A DNA stretch of 64,000 nt, taken from positions 1 through 64,000 of the forward strand of contig JADFAK010000019.1 of the NCBI GenBank assembly GCA_015665315.1, in the 5' to 3' direction. Positions 42,727-51,800 of the stretch are shown here, piece after piece. Position 1 is the stretch's first letter. The number at the start of each line of letters is the position of its first letter. The translations under genes and the position numbers were made by a program. The DNA comes from Flavobacteriales bacterium (GTDB taxonomy: Bacteria > Bacteroidota > Bacteroidia > Flavobacteriales_D > Sanyastnellaceae). Under the pieces are notes generated by a model, which had not been told where the DNA came from, did no database searches, and saw nothing but the letters and a program-made list of their open reading frames with translations.

Positions 42727-43040
42727 ATGAAAATCATTAAAAACCTGATACGATGGTGGGTAGTCGGTAACCTAGACTATATATTTCGATGGTATAGGAA
42801 TATGATAATCCTTCCTCTATTTTATATTTCTCTTGTTCTTTTGAATGAAGAAATAGACTTGGTAAGATTGGTTTAGAATACCTCATAATCTTTGAAGGTC
42901 TGGACTTTCTTGAGAATATATTCATCCTATTGATATTCAGAGAGATTTTTTGGGAGGTGTTGAATTGGATATTGAAAGTGTACAGAAGAAGGAAAGCCAG
43001 GAGAGAAAACAACCTTAGCGGGTTAAACAAATATCTATAA
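42727..43040 (+). pseudogene. Frameshifted small membrane protein
   Basis: An ATG at 42727 opens a frame of 49 codons (MKIIKNLIRWW, hydrophobic segment MIILPLFYISLVLL) that stops at 42874-42876. From about 42849 another frame continues without interruption to 43038-43040 (GLEYLIIFEGLDFLENIFIL, then RRRKARREN). One extra base near 42869-42871 (TTGG to TTGGG) would join them into one protein of about 104 residues with two hydrophobic segments and a basic tail. This looks like a one-base deletion; a sequencing error or programmed shift is possible. The antisense frame at 42737-43075 is the alternative reading. Confidence 0.4.
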
Positions 43041-43106
43041 CCAGTAATAATCAGAAAGGAGTATTTTACGTTCAAAGAATTTGCAATTGCTTACTCGCCT
43101 CACGTC

Positions 43107-44384
43107 TCAATTGAGCTGAATCTCTTCTGTGAATCGAGCTAGTCGAATGCCCGCTGTTTCCTCGACAGGTATATTACGGAGCTGCTTCATAAACAATACT
43201 GCATTATCCTTTATAGAAAGCCTATCATAACTCGCAAAGACTCTGGTTGCGCTTGGGATACTATGGCCAACTACACGTCGAAGGACTGACTCTTGTACAA
43301 ATGGGAGTAGATTGGTGATGAAACTTCTGCGAGCAGTGTGAGCGCTGATTCTAGCTGCGGTTTCCTTATCGAACACTTTGGTCAAGAGAAGCTTGATTCT
43401 CCTGTGCAAGGTAGAAATGGACACGTCATGTGGTCTGTCGTTCAACATGATTTGTCGAACAGGCTCAGCACAAGGAATCACCACTTCAGGACAAGGTGAT
43501 TTACTCAATCTGAATCGTGACCAACCAAAGGGTACATCGTCATGGTAGTTCATCACGAACTTGTGCAAGTCACCAACTCGAATACCCGTGAACAGAAGGA
43601 GAAGGAACACGCTTTTCGTGTTCCTCATCTGAGGCGTTTTTGCTTCAAAGTCCATTAGCTTACGAACCATCTCCCAATCCAGGTACATCTTGTCAGTCTG
43701 CTGATACCGAGTTGTTCGTCGCCATTCATTTGCGTCATTTAGCAAACCTCTTTCCCTGGCAATAGACCTAAACTTAAAAATGAGCTTTTCCCAATTCCAA
43801 ATCGTATTGACAGAAAGGTCAAATCGTGTTTGCAGCCAGGCCAGAAACTCTTCGTGCAGCTCCAGCGTGTAGTTTTGCCAATAGCATGCTTGCTTGGATT
43901 CAGACTCAAACATTCTCATGCGGGTTGCCAGTAAAGTGAACTGAACCTGGGTCGAGTACTTTTCAGACTTCGACTTGGCTACATAATCGTTGACGAAATG
44001 CGGAATTCGAGATTGGACCTGAACTTTTCTGAGTTGTCCAGTCATCTGCAGATAACACTGCTTAACGTCTCTAGTGGTAACTAATTCTATCAATGGGTTG
44101 TCCATCACTTGCTCATGAGCCTGGGTCAAGAAATTGACTTGCTCATCCAGGTAACGATGAAGTTTGAATCTGTCCCTTGCGCTGTATTCTGCCGCCGGCC
44201 GACCCAACTCTACATTCCAAAACTGGGGTAGAATCCTATGCTTGAGTTGAATCTTGAGGGTCTGATACTTGACTTCTCCAGTGATGCTATCCTGGCTGCG
44301 AAATCCTGCATTTAAGGCAAGCTGAATAGCCCTCTTCTTTTTACCTGGGACTTTGATAAGTGATACTCGTATTCTGGCTGCCAT
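43107..44384 (-). CDS. Tyrosine recombinase / integrase (right)
   Basis: This 425-aa integrase has an arm-binding N-terminus, a core-binding domain and a catalytic domain with Arg269 (TGIRVGD), His349 and Arg352 (HTARRSF), His374 (VGHS) and nucleophile Tyr386 (ASYDR). It differs strongly from the left integrase outside these motifs. It lies 1.7 kb from the right repeat and points inward. Two integrases in one island suggest that it is composite, or that this gene belongs to a nested older element whose own ends I did not find. Confidence 0.92.
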   Translation of the reverse strand: MAARIRVSLIKVPGKKKRAIQLALNAGFRSQDSITGEVKYQTLKIQLKHRILPQFWNVELGRPAAEYSARDRFKLHRYLDEQVNFLTQAHEQVMDNPLIELVTTRDVKQCYLQMTGQLRKVQVQSRIPHFVNDYVAKSKSEKYSTQVQFTLLATRMRMFESESKQACYWQNYTLELHEEFLAWLQTRFDLSVNTIWNWEKLIFKFRSIARERGLLNDANEWRRTTRYQQTDKMYLDWEMVRKLMDFEAKTPQMRNTKSVFLLLLFTGIRVGDLHKFVMNYHDDVPFGWSRFRLSKSPCPEVVIPCAEPVRQIMLNDRPHDVSISTLHRRIKLLLTKVFDKETAARISAHTARRSFITNLLPFVQESVLRRVVGHSIPSATRVFASYDRLSIKDNAVLFMKQLRNIPVEETAGIRLARFTEEIQLN

Positions 44385-44467
44385 GCCTACAATGAGTCAG
44401 AATTTGGAGGGGGAGTGAAATAGTGAATACTTTTTTTATATCAACCAATTAAAATTCCAACTATACT

Positions 44468-44878
44468 ATGGAGTTCCTACCATCCCTTTTGCTTATTGTT
44501 ACCTGCGGGAATCTTTGGTCGCAACAGTCCTATTGGAATGACTTTCCTAACCAAAAGAAGCAAGAACATGTTGAAGTTCTAACCAAAATTGATTCTTTAG
44601 AACTAAACATTGAGTTTAAGGGGTTTGCCCATAAGTATGAGAATGCAGAGACTGATTTGAAAAGGTATATCGAACGTGAATTCCTTGATAGACGAATTGA
44701 ATTGGCTAAACAGGCAGGTACCTGGGCAAAGTCCATTGAGGAGAAAAGACAGATGAAGTCCAAAGGAAATATTAATCCATCATATACTCATCTAGCAGAT
44801 GTGAATGTTCGGGTTTACATGTACGACTTGGTGTGTGAAATTTATTACGTTTCAAGTATCTGTCCGCCATCCAATTAG
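44468..44878 (+). CDS. Hypothetical exported protein
   Basis: This 136-aa protein has a signal peptide (MEFLPSLLLIVTCGNLWSQ) and a mostly helical, charged mature part with a predicted amphipathic helix rich in Glu, Arg and Lys. The C-terminus has CEIYYVSSIC. No domain recognised. It is divergent from the right integrase, 83 nt away, inside the island. Confidence 0.5.
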   Translation: MEFLPSLLLIVTCGNLWSQQSYWNDFPNQKKQEHVEVLTKIDSLELNIEFKGFAHKYENAETDLKRYIEREFLDRRIELAKQAGTWAKSIEEKRQMKSKGNINPSYTHLADVNVRVYMYDLVCEIYYVSSICPPSN

Positions 44879-45080
44879 CTCTGAAAGGGTTATGTCTGAA
44901 TGTGTCTCACACCCAATTTCGCCCAGAAATCCGTTAGTAGAAGAAATTTCTCCATTACTCGCTTAACCACATGAATCCTGCGGCTCAGAGGAGAACATAA
45001 TTTTTAGAAATACGCTAAATCAATCCCCTGCGGATTCGGGGACCATAGGTGCTATGAGTCATTTTTTGGAGAGGGGTGAG

Positions 45081-45566
45081 CTAAAACTTGACGAGTAAAA
45101 CCCAAAGAACCATTACAACAACGACCGCGACGATTTGAAATACCCATAACTTCTTCTGGTGTTTACACTCTTCTCCACAGACCGTCTCAAAAAATCCACT
45201 AACCGCCAATGATGACACAGCGGAGTAAACGACACTAATACGAGAGTTATCAATGAAGATTGAGTCCAGCCAACTGACTATGAAAACGGAATATATAATT
45301 GCTCCCAAGAGGAGAATCAATGAAAGGAATTTGTACTGTGATAATAATAATCCTGAGCCGACTAGTATCAGTGGGCCTCCAGCCAAAACTATGTCAATCC
45401 AGTCCCCTTCATTCCATAATAGGTTCCAAAGGGTATTCCCATTTTCAATTAGGGGAATAAACCCAGCTATAACCACGATAACAATCAGCCCAAACGTAAC
45501 CACAGTATAACTACGAGAATTCTTTTTGTCTTCTTTATTCTCGTTTGCTTCTATTGCCTTCGACAT
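45081..45566 (-). CDS. Hypothetical four-helix membrane protein
   Basis: This 161-aa protein starts at MSKAIEANEN; the open frame goes up to 45671 but that part overlaps the upstream lipoprotein gene. After a charged N-terminus there are four to five hydrophobic helices (VVTFGLIVIVVIAGFI, LAGGPLILVGSGLLL, LSLILLLGAIIYSVFIV and VFQIVAVVVVMVLWVLLV). No family recognised. It follows the lipoprotein gene by 28 nt on the same strand, forming a small operon at the right end of the island. Confidence 0.55.
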   Translation of the reverse strand: MSKAIEANENKEDKKNSRSYTVVTFGLIVIVVIAGFIPLIENGNTLWNLLWNEGDWIDIVLAGGPLILVGSGLLLSQYKFLSLILLLGAIIYSVFIVSWLDSIFIDNSRISVVYSAVSSLAVSGFFETVCGEECKHQKKLWVFQIVAVVVVMVLWVLLVKF

Positions 45567-45594
45567 ATAGCCTGCTTTAGATAAATAATTAAGG

Positions 45595-45987
45595 CTATTC
45601 AGGAATCCGTCTGTAGAACTCCTCTCCACCATAAATATCACCATCAACAGTAAATTCAAAAGTTTGGTCAATCCCTTTATGCCGTTTTATTTTCGAGCAG
45701 TCCTCTCCAGAAAATAAATACTTCCCAGAAACATATTTAGCGGCCTGTTCTCGTGTAGAGTTGTCATAAATTTTAACATCAAAACTGTCATCAGTAACTG
45801 GAAGAATCACGATTTCTTTATCACAGCCTTTGCACTTCCAAGAACCCACAAAGTCCGACTCTCTCGAATTACAACTCTCCGCCTTTTCCGAATTACAACT
45901 CTCCGCCTTTTCCGAATTACAACCGACAATTAGTAGCAACACAAAAAGAATCGGAAAGTAGACGCGTATTGCCGATGGATATGTCAT
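45595..45987 (-). CDS. Hypothetical lipoprotein with tandem Cys repeats
   Basis: This 130-aa protein has a lipoprotein signal with lipobox LIVGC. Directly after it comes an 8-residue repeat, CNSEKAES, twice and then a partial CNSRES; the encoding DNA is an exact 24-bp tandem repeat (45865-45888, 45889-45912). Because the lipobox Cys is part of the repeat unit, each copy restores a Cys. The rest has WKCKGCDKEI and looks like a beta-barrel lipocalin-type fold, but the family is not recognised. First gene of a two-gene unit. Confidence 0.6.
   Translation of the reverse strand: MTYPSAIRVYFPILFVLLLIVGCNSEKAESCNSEKAESCNSRESDFVGSWKCKGCDKEIVILPVTDDSFDVKIYDNSTREQAAKYVSGKYLFSGEDCSKIKRHKGIDQTFEFTVDGDIYGGEEFYRRIPE
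45865..45923. repeat. 24-bp tandem repeat inside the lipoprotein gene
   Basis: Two exact 24-bp units (45865-45888 and 45889-45912) and an 11-bp partial third copy (45913-45923) encode the repeated CNSEKAES octapeptide. The number is in frame, so slippage would change the length without breaking the gene. Confidence 0.85.
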
Positions 45988-46142
45988 AAGCTATAATTTA
46001 TGTTTCTCAGACAAAAATATAAAAATATTTCTATTCAGAATTGGGAATCCAATGCTTACTGCCCCCAAAATGCCCCTAGTAGCAAATCAACTCACCCATT
46101 TCATTAAAACTTGTTCCTCCTGCATCCCCCGCCAATCGACAA

Positions 46143-46194
46143 AAGAGAAAAGGGCCACCCCAATGGAGATAGCCCTTTTCAACCTTTAACCTAT
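46143..46194. repeat. attR: right direct repeat of the genomic island (with terminator hairpin)
   Basis: This 52-bp copy of the sequence at 28923-28975 ends with the same exact 31 bp (46164-46194) and begins with the same 18 bp. Its AAAAGGGC / GCCCTTTT hairpin is the terminator of the small minus-strand gene at 46213-46359. AATGCCCC, also found near the left end, lies at 46069-46076. Confidence 0.8.
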
Positions 46195-46212
46195 TTATTT
46201 AACCACACCGGT

Positions 46213-46359
46213 CTAGTGACCAGCAGCTATTTGAATCAATTGGAGGCGTACGTCGTGTACTTCTTGAAGTTTTGCGAGGTAGGCGCTTATTTTTCCTGCA
46301 CTCATAAGTTCTAATGCTTGACTCTTGAGGGCTGTATATCTGTTCTTTAGTTCTTTCAT
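46213..46359 (-). CDS. Small conserved Flavobacteriales protein
   Basis: This 48-aa protein starts at MKELKNRYTALKSQAL and continues LMSAGKISAYLAKLQEV. It is a helical, Lys/Leu-rich peptide of a type I recognise as widespread in Flavobacteriales (relatives start MxxLKxxYxxLKxxALELMxxG). Function unknown. The open frame extends upstream to 46455 but the added residues are atypical. Before the island inserted, this gene and the histidine kinase gene at 25846-28884 were convergent neighbours sharing a terminator. Confidence 0.65.
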   Translation of the reverse strand: MKELKNRYTALKSQALELMSAGKISAYLAKLQEVHDVRLQLIQIAAGH

Positions 46360-46484
46360 GATCGTAGGTATTAAGTTAAACTTACCCATCATCTTGCAAC
46401 GACCGTGCCAAAACCATTTCATGGCAGTGTGAAAAAAACTTAAAACAGTCTGCACCCTTCACTCACAAAGGGATACAGGACATC

Positions 46485-47087
46485 CTATTCGTACAGAAAA
46501 TTATTGGAAATGTAGTTGATGACTGCCTCAGGGAGCAGGTAACGAACGTCTTTTTTATCGCGGATAGATTCACGAATGAAGGTCGACGAGATCTCCAACA
46601 AAGGAGCATCGCACAAGGTTATTTGGGCATCCTTGAATTCAACTGGGAGTTCTTGCTTCAGATCACGCTTTCCGGCCGAAGTTGAAATGCGAGGGTAGAC
46701 TAAGATTTTATACTTGGCAAGAAGCTCTTGGTAGTCGCGCCATTTTTGCAGACCGACCAGGTTGTCCTCTCCCATGATAATAGAAAACTCGATATCTGGG
46801 TAAAGATCTTTCAGGTGGCGCATGGTATTGACGGTATACGAAGGCTTCGGTAGATCAAACTCAGCATCGCATACTTGTAGATTTTCATTTTCCTTGATGG
46901 CTAGACGCGCCATTTGCAATCGGTGGGCGTCGGGCATGAGTTTCTTGATATCCTTTAAGGGATTATGTGGTGAAACGACCAGCCATACTTCGTCTAATTG
47001 TCCGTGTGTGGCCATGAAGTTTCCTATGACCAGGTGCCCGATGTGGATCGGATTGAACGTTCCAAAATACAGCCCTACTTGCTTCAC
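46485..47087 (-). CDS. nadD: Nicotinate-nucleotide adenylyltransferase
   Basis: This 200-aa enzyme of NAD synthesis transfers AMP to nicotinate mononucleotide. It shows the nucleotidyltransferase motif FGTFNPIHIGHL near the N-terminus, VSPHNPLK in the middle, and the ISSTFIRESI signature near the C-terminus. It overlaps the end of gmk by 4 nt and is the last gene of the yicC-gmk-nadD operon. Confidence 0.95.
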   Translation of the reverse strand: MKQVGLYFGTFNPIHIGHLVIGNFMATHGQLDEVWLVVSPHNPLKDIKKLMPDAHRLQMARLAIKENENLQVCDAEFDLPKPSYTVNTMRHLKDLYPDIEFSIIMGEDNLVGLQKWRDYQELLAKYKILVYPRISTSAGKRDLKQELPVEFKDAQITLCDAPLLEISSTFIRESIRDKKDVRYLLPEAVINYISNNFLYE

Positions 47088-47668
47088 GACTTTAGGAAAT
47101 CTCGAACTAGTGAATCGGCCGTGTTGATGGCTTCGTGCAGATTATCATTCAACAGTTGGACGTCGAATTTATCGGCATAGGACATTTCGTCTTTGGCTTT
47201 GGCCAATCGGCGCGCAATACTCTCCTTTGTTTCGGTATCTCTCGAGTTGAGGCGATCGCGAAGTGCTTCCAACGATGGCGGCATGACAAAAATGGCCAGA
47301 GCTTTATCGCCAAAGTGCTTTTTCAAATTGATCCCGCCTTCTACATCGACATCGAAAATAACATGGTTTCCAGCAGCCCAGATGCGATTAATCTCTCGCT
47401 CCAGCGTACCATAAAATTGATTGGTGTATACCTCTTCCCACTCTAGAAATTCGCCGTTTGCCACTGCAGCCTTGAATTGTTCAATGGACATGTAGTGGTA
47501 ATCTTTGCCATCGCGTTCTATATTTCTACGTTCGCGAGTTGTCGCTGAGATTGAAAACTCCAATCCCAATTTACGGTGAAGAAGATGGTGAACTATCGTC
47601 GTTTTTCCTGCCCCTGATGGCGCCGAGAAAATGATTGCTTTTCCGTTATGTGAGCTTTCCTGTTCCAT
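47084..47668 (-). CDS. gmk: Guanylate kinase
   Basis: This 194-aa enzyme phosphorylates GMP to GDP. The P-loop APSGAGKTT is at about residues 16-24, the GMP-binding RERR....GKDYHY follows, and FDVDVEGG is characteristic. It overlaps yicC by one base (TAATG) and nadD by four, so the three genes are tightly coupled. Confidence 0.96.
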   Translation of the reverse strand: MEQESSHNGKAIIFSAPSGAGKTTIVHHLLHRKLGLEFSISATTRERRNIERDGKDYHYMSIEQFKAAVANGEFLEWEEVYTNQFYGTLEREINRIWAAGNHVIFDVDVEGGINLKKHFGDKALAIFVMPPSLEALRDRLNSRDTETKESIARRLAKAKDEMSYADKFDVQLLNDNLHEAINTADSLVRDFLKS

Positions 47669-48540
47669 TAAAGGACATTGAGTACCTGTTCTTTTATTTT
47701 TTCAAGTTCATCCTTCATTTGAACGACAATCTTTTGCACCTCAGCATTGTTGGCTTTGGAGCCCATAGTATTAATTTCTCGACCAATTTCTTGTCCGATA
47801 AAACCAAGTTTCTTTCCCGCGGCATCTTCATTCTTGAGTACCTCCAAGAAATAATCGCAGTTGCTTTTGAGGCGGACACGTTCTTCGGTCACATCGAGTC
47901 TTTCAAGGTAAAAAATCAACTCTTGCTCAAAGCGATTTTTATCAATCTTCTCAGCATCCAGGAATTCATCTAGGTTGCCTTGAATGCGCTCACGTACTTG
48001 CACCATTCTCGTGCTCAAAGGCTCTTCCAATTGATCATATAAGTTCATGATGGTCTGAATGCGATCCTTGAAATCTTGCTCGAGCTTTGCCCCCTCAGTC
48101 ATTCGGTATTCATCCAAGCGATCAACGGCTTCATTCACCATTTCTGCTATGGTTTTCCATTCGTTTTCATCCAAAGTTTCGCGCTCAGGGCGAAGGATGT
48201 CTGGAATACGCAGCAAAATTCCCATGAAGTCGGTATTCTCTTGTCCGATCGCATCAGAAACCTCTTTCAAGTCGTTGTAGTAATTCTCCATCAACGCTTT
48301 ATTGATGGTGACCTTCTTCTCGGTGGCGTCCGATTCGTAGAAGATCGTCATATCGGTTTTACCCCGTACAACGCGGTCGGCAAGCGAGGAGCGCAAGATC
48401 ATTTCCTTCTCCTTGTACACACTAGGCATGCGTAAATTGACATCGAGCAACTTGCTGTTGAGCGTACGAATTTCGATGGTAAATTTCCGCGGACCGATAG
48501 TACCTTCCGCTCGGCCAAAGCCTGTCATAGATTTGATCAT
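47668..48540 (-). CDS. yicC: YicC-family endoribonuclease
   Basis: This 290-aa protein starts at MIKSMTGFGRAEG, the family hallmark; an upstream in-frame ATG at 48573 lies beyond the predicted promoter. The conserved C-terminal segment ending GREINTMGSKANNAEVQ is present. YicC-type proteins are ring-shaped ribonucleases. It is the first gene of the operon with gmk and nadD. Confidence 0.94.
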   Translation of the reverse strand: MIKSMTGFGRAEGTIGPRKFTIEIRTLNSKLLDVNLRMPSVYKEKEMILRSSLADRVVRGKTDMTIFYESDATEKKVTINKALMENYYNDLKEVSDAIGQENTDFMGILLRIPDILRPERETLDENEWKTIAEMVNEAVDRLDEYRMTEGAKLEQDFKDRIQTIMNLYDQLEEPLSTRMVQVRERIQGNLDEFLDAEKIDKNRFEQELIFYLERLDVTEERVRLKSNCDYFLEVLKNEDAAGKKLGFIGQEIGREINTMGSKANNAEVQKIVVQMKDELEKIKEQVLNVL

Positions 48541-48556
48541 GTGCTCATCTTTCCCG

Positions 48557-48564
48557 CAAAAATA
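48557..48564 (-). promoter_or_regulatory. -7 box of the yicC-gmk-nadD promoter
   Basis: TATTTTTG on the minus strand matches TAnnTTTG and lies 16 nt before the yicC ATG. The 304-nt gap 48541-48844 holds this box and a terminator, and no gene that I can see. Confidence 0.5.
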
Positions 48565-48793
48565 GGAATTCAAATGGGGTCTACGACTTTTGCGAGGTGT
48601 GATGGTGACAATTGGCTTAAAACTGTTTAAAATTTCGCGGCTTTAGCCTTCGGCAAATGGTCAAGTAGGTCGGTGGGTGGAAATGCATGTCGACCTGTGT
48701 TAATGCATTTGCCTTGTGCTAAAGAAAAGAACATTCACACCTGCCTATGATTGTACATGTACCACTCAACAGGGGTGAAAATAGCGGACAATA

Positions 48794-48828
48794 AAAAGGG
48801 TGGCTCCCAAATTGGAAACCACCCTTTT
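48794..48828 (-). terminator. Terminator of the large secreted protein gene
   Basis: The perfect 10-bp stem AAAAGGGTGG / CCACCCTTTT with a 15-nt loop lies 17 nt behind the stop codon. Its A/T flanks would work in both directions. Confidence 0.8.
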
Positions 48829-48844
48829 ACTTAGTTTGAAATGA

Positions 48845-51800
48845 CTATCGACGGATGATCAACTGATCAACTGCAACAGTCTCATTGCTTCTCAATCGGA
48901 TAACGTAAATACCGTTGGCCAAATTGCTTAAGTCCATCGCTTGGTTCTGATCGGCAGACAAAATCAACTCGTGGCTTTCAACCAGCTTACCAGTGGCATC
49001 TAGTATTTCTACAATTGTCTTTCCTTCGAAATTATTCGTTTGGATAGTGAATAGTCCGTTCGTAGGGTTCGGATACAGGGCAAACGAAGATGCTTCTAAT
49101 TCGTCAACACTCACATCACAGTTGTTATTCTGAGGTGGTGAAGAAACGATACAACCATCAAGCGTCAACGAACTTACCAGGATAACCACTTCGATGTTGT
49201 TACCGAAAGGTCCGAGTTCAATGGATCCGTTGAAAGAAATTTCGAATTCATTGGCATTGGCGTTGTTGGTCACCGAATATGGCGCGCCATTACCCAAGTC
49301 AGATATATCCATTTCAATGTAGTAAACATCTGGTTCACCAGGCTCACAGAAAGGAGTGTAGGTAATATCTGGGAAATCGCAGTTGAAGATACATGATCCA
49401 TCGTCGATAGTTGCCGCTGGGTCATAGTTCAATGCTTCGCTATCGGTACAACCTTCAATACCTCCGTAGACGCATGAACCGTCGTCGATAGTAGCTGTTG
49501 AATCGTAGTTATCGGCTAGAGGATCAGTACAACCTGCGCACGACACGAATTCACAAGAACCATCATCATCCGTTGCAAATGGATTGTAGTTACAGGCTTC
49601 ATCGTCGGTACAACCTTCAACCACCTCATACGAACATGTTCCGTCATCAATTGTGGCATTGGCATCGTAGTTCAAGGCATCTGGATCGGTACAGCCATAA
49701 CAGCTATAGTCACATGTTCCATTTTCTATTGTGGCTTCAACATCGAAGTTACACGCCAAGAAATCGGTACAGCCAGCACAAGTTAAATACTCGCAAGAGC
49801 CATCGTCGTTCGTAGCAAATGGATTGTAGTTACACGCACTGTCGTCGATACAGCCATCCACTTGGTCATAAGAACAAGTACCATCATCAATGGTCGCTTC
49901 AGAATCATAATTCAAGGCCGTAGTATCGGTACAACCGTAGCAGCTAAAGTCACAGCTTCCATTTTCGATTGTCGCTTCGCTGTCGTAGTTGCACGCTTCC
50001 TCGTTGGTACATCCAGCGCATGAATTGTATTCACAAGAACCGTTTTCTAGAATGGCATCTTCGTCGTAGTTGCATGCATTTGGGTTGGTACAACCGGCAC
50101 ACGAATCAAATTCGCAGCTTCCATCGGCAAGTGTTGCGTCTGGATCGTAGTTACATGCAGATGGGTTCATACAACCGGCGCACGAGCTATACTCGCAGCT
50201 ACCGTTATCTATAGTTGCATCGGCATCGTAGTTACAGGCTTCTGAATCGGTACAACCAGGAGTTTCAATGATTTCACAACCGTTATTAGGAGGTAAATCA
50301 CCGCCACAAACGTTATTTGGATCATCCGTTGGTGAACCGTCAATATCTCCACAATCATAACCCCATGCAGCACATTCGAAGTCTACAAACTGACCGTCCC
50401 ACTCGTACGCGTTGTTGTCGGCAAAACCGTCACCAATCCAAACAATAACACCAATCGTATGTTCTGTTCCAGCACAGTCGCAGATTGTCTCATCGTACGT
50501 ACATGAGCCATCATCAATGTCGGCATTTTCATCGTAGTTGGTAGCGTATGGATTCACACAACCCTCAACTTGAACACAAGAGGTAATCGTAAGTGATCCT
50601 AGAGGTGAAGAAGAACCATCGTCAAGTGAATAATAGAATTCCCAAACACCTTCGCCTAGTCCGTTAATACCCCATACATCTCCTGAACCAAGATCATTTC
50701 CAATCATAGGGAAGCAGCCTTCGTCTGCAGAGAAAGTAGATTGGTAACAAATTTCTGTAACCAAGCAATCTCCTTCGTAGTCGAATTCAAAGAACATCAC
50801 ATCGGTTAACGATTCCCCGCATCCGTCGATATACACGTTGATTCCGTTGTACGAGCAATCGCCTCCACCGGAACAACCGTTGTTTGGAGGAAGATCACCA
50901 CCGCATGTATTGTAAGGATCATCGGTTGGAGAACCATCGATGTCTCCGCAGTCATAACCCCATGTAGCACATTCGAAATCAACCAATTGGCCTTCCCATT
51001 CGTAGGCATTGTTATCGGCATAGCCATCGCCCAACCACGTAAGAACTCCAATTGAATGCTCTGTTCCGGCGCAGTCGCAAATCGTCTCTACATCGTCACA
51101 ATTGCCATTGGCGAAGAAATATACATCTGACTGACTACCATCAGAAAGGGTGTAGTAGAATTCATAGTCGGTATCGGCAAGAGCGGCGTTGAAGTTCACA
51201 CCATCGCCATCTCCTGTTTCCAGGGCCGTGATATCCTCACAAGCGAAGGCTCCGCCATTCTCAGAAGCACAAATTTCATCAATCGTACATCCTCCTTCGA
51301 TTGAGAATACCATATTGATAATCGGATTAACTCCGTTGCATGAGTTTGAAGACAAAACTACATCTAACACGCATCCACCGCCGGCACAACCATTGTTAGG
51401 AGGCAAGTCACCACCACATGTATTGTACGGATCATCGGTTGGAGAACCAGCGATATCTCCACAGTCGTAGCCCCAAGTTTCACACTCGAAGTCAACCAAT
51501 TGACCTTCCCATTCGTAGGCATTGTTATCGGCATAGCCATCACCTAACCACGTAAGAACTCCAATTGTATGCTCCGTTCCCGCGCAATCGCAAATTGTTT
51601 CAAAATCGTCACAACTGCCATTGGCGAAGAAGTATAAATCTGACTGACTTCCGTCGGACAGGGTGTAATAAAATTCATAGTCTGTATTGGCCAAGGCCGC
51701 GTTGAAGTTCACACCTCCGCCATCTCCGATGAGTAGGGCTGAGATATCTTCACAGGTAAAGGCTCCACCATTTTCAGACGAACAAATTTCGTCAACTGTG

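Noticed and set aside
42737-43075. 112-aa minus-strand open frame
   Set aside because: Composition is unlike a real protein, and the plus strand reads a more plausible but frameshifted membrane protein.
44879-45080. Possible small gene or RNA between two island genes
   Set aside because: No open frame of note; only a weak CCCC..GGGG hairpin was seen.
46111-46314. 67-aa plus-strand open frame over the right repeat
   Set aside because: It is the translation of a terminator hairpin and of the antisense of the small 48-aa gene.
49395-50255. Regular short repeats resembling a CRISPR array
   Set aside because: They are diverged, lie in frame in a large secreted protein and encode GCxxxxAxNYDxxATxDDGSC units; spacers are not unique.
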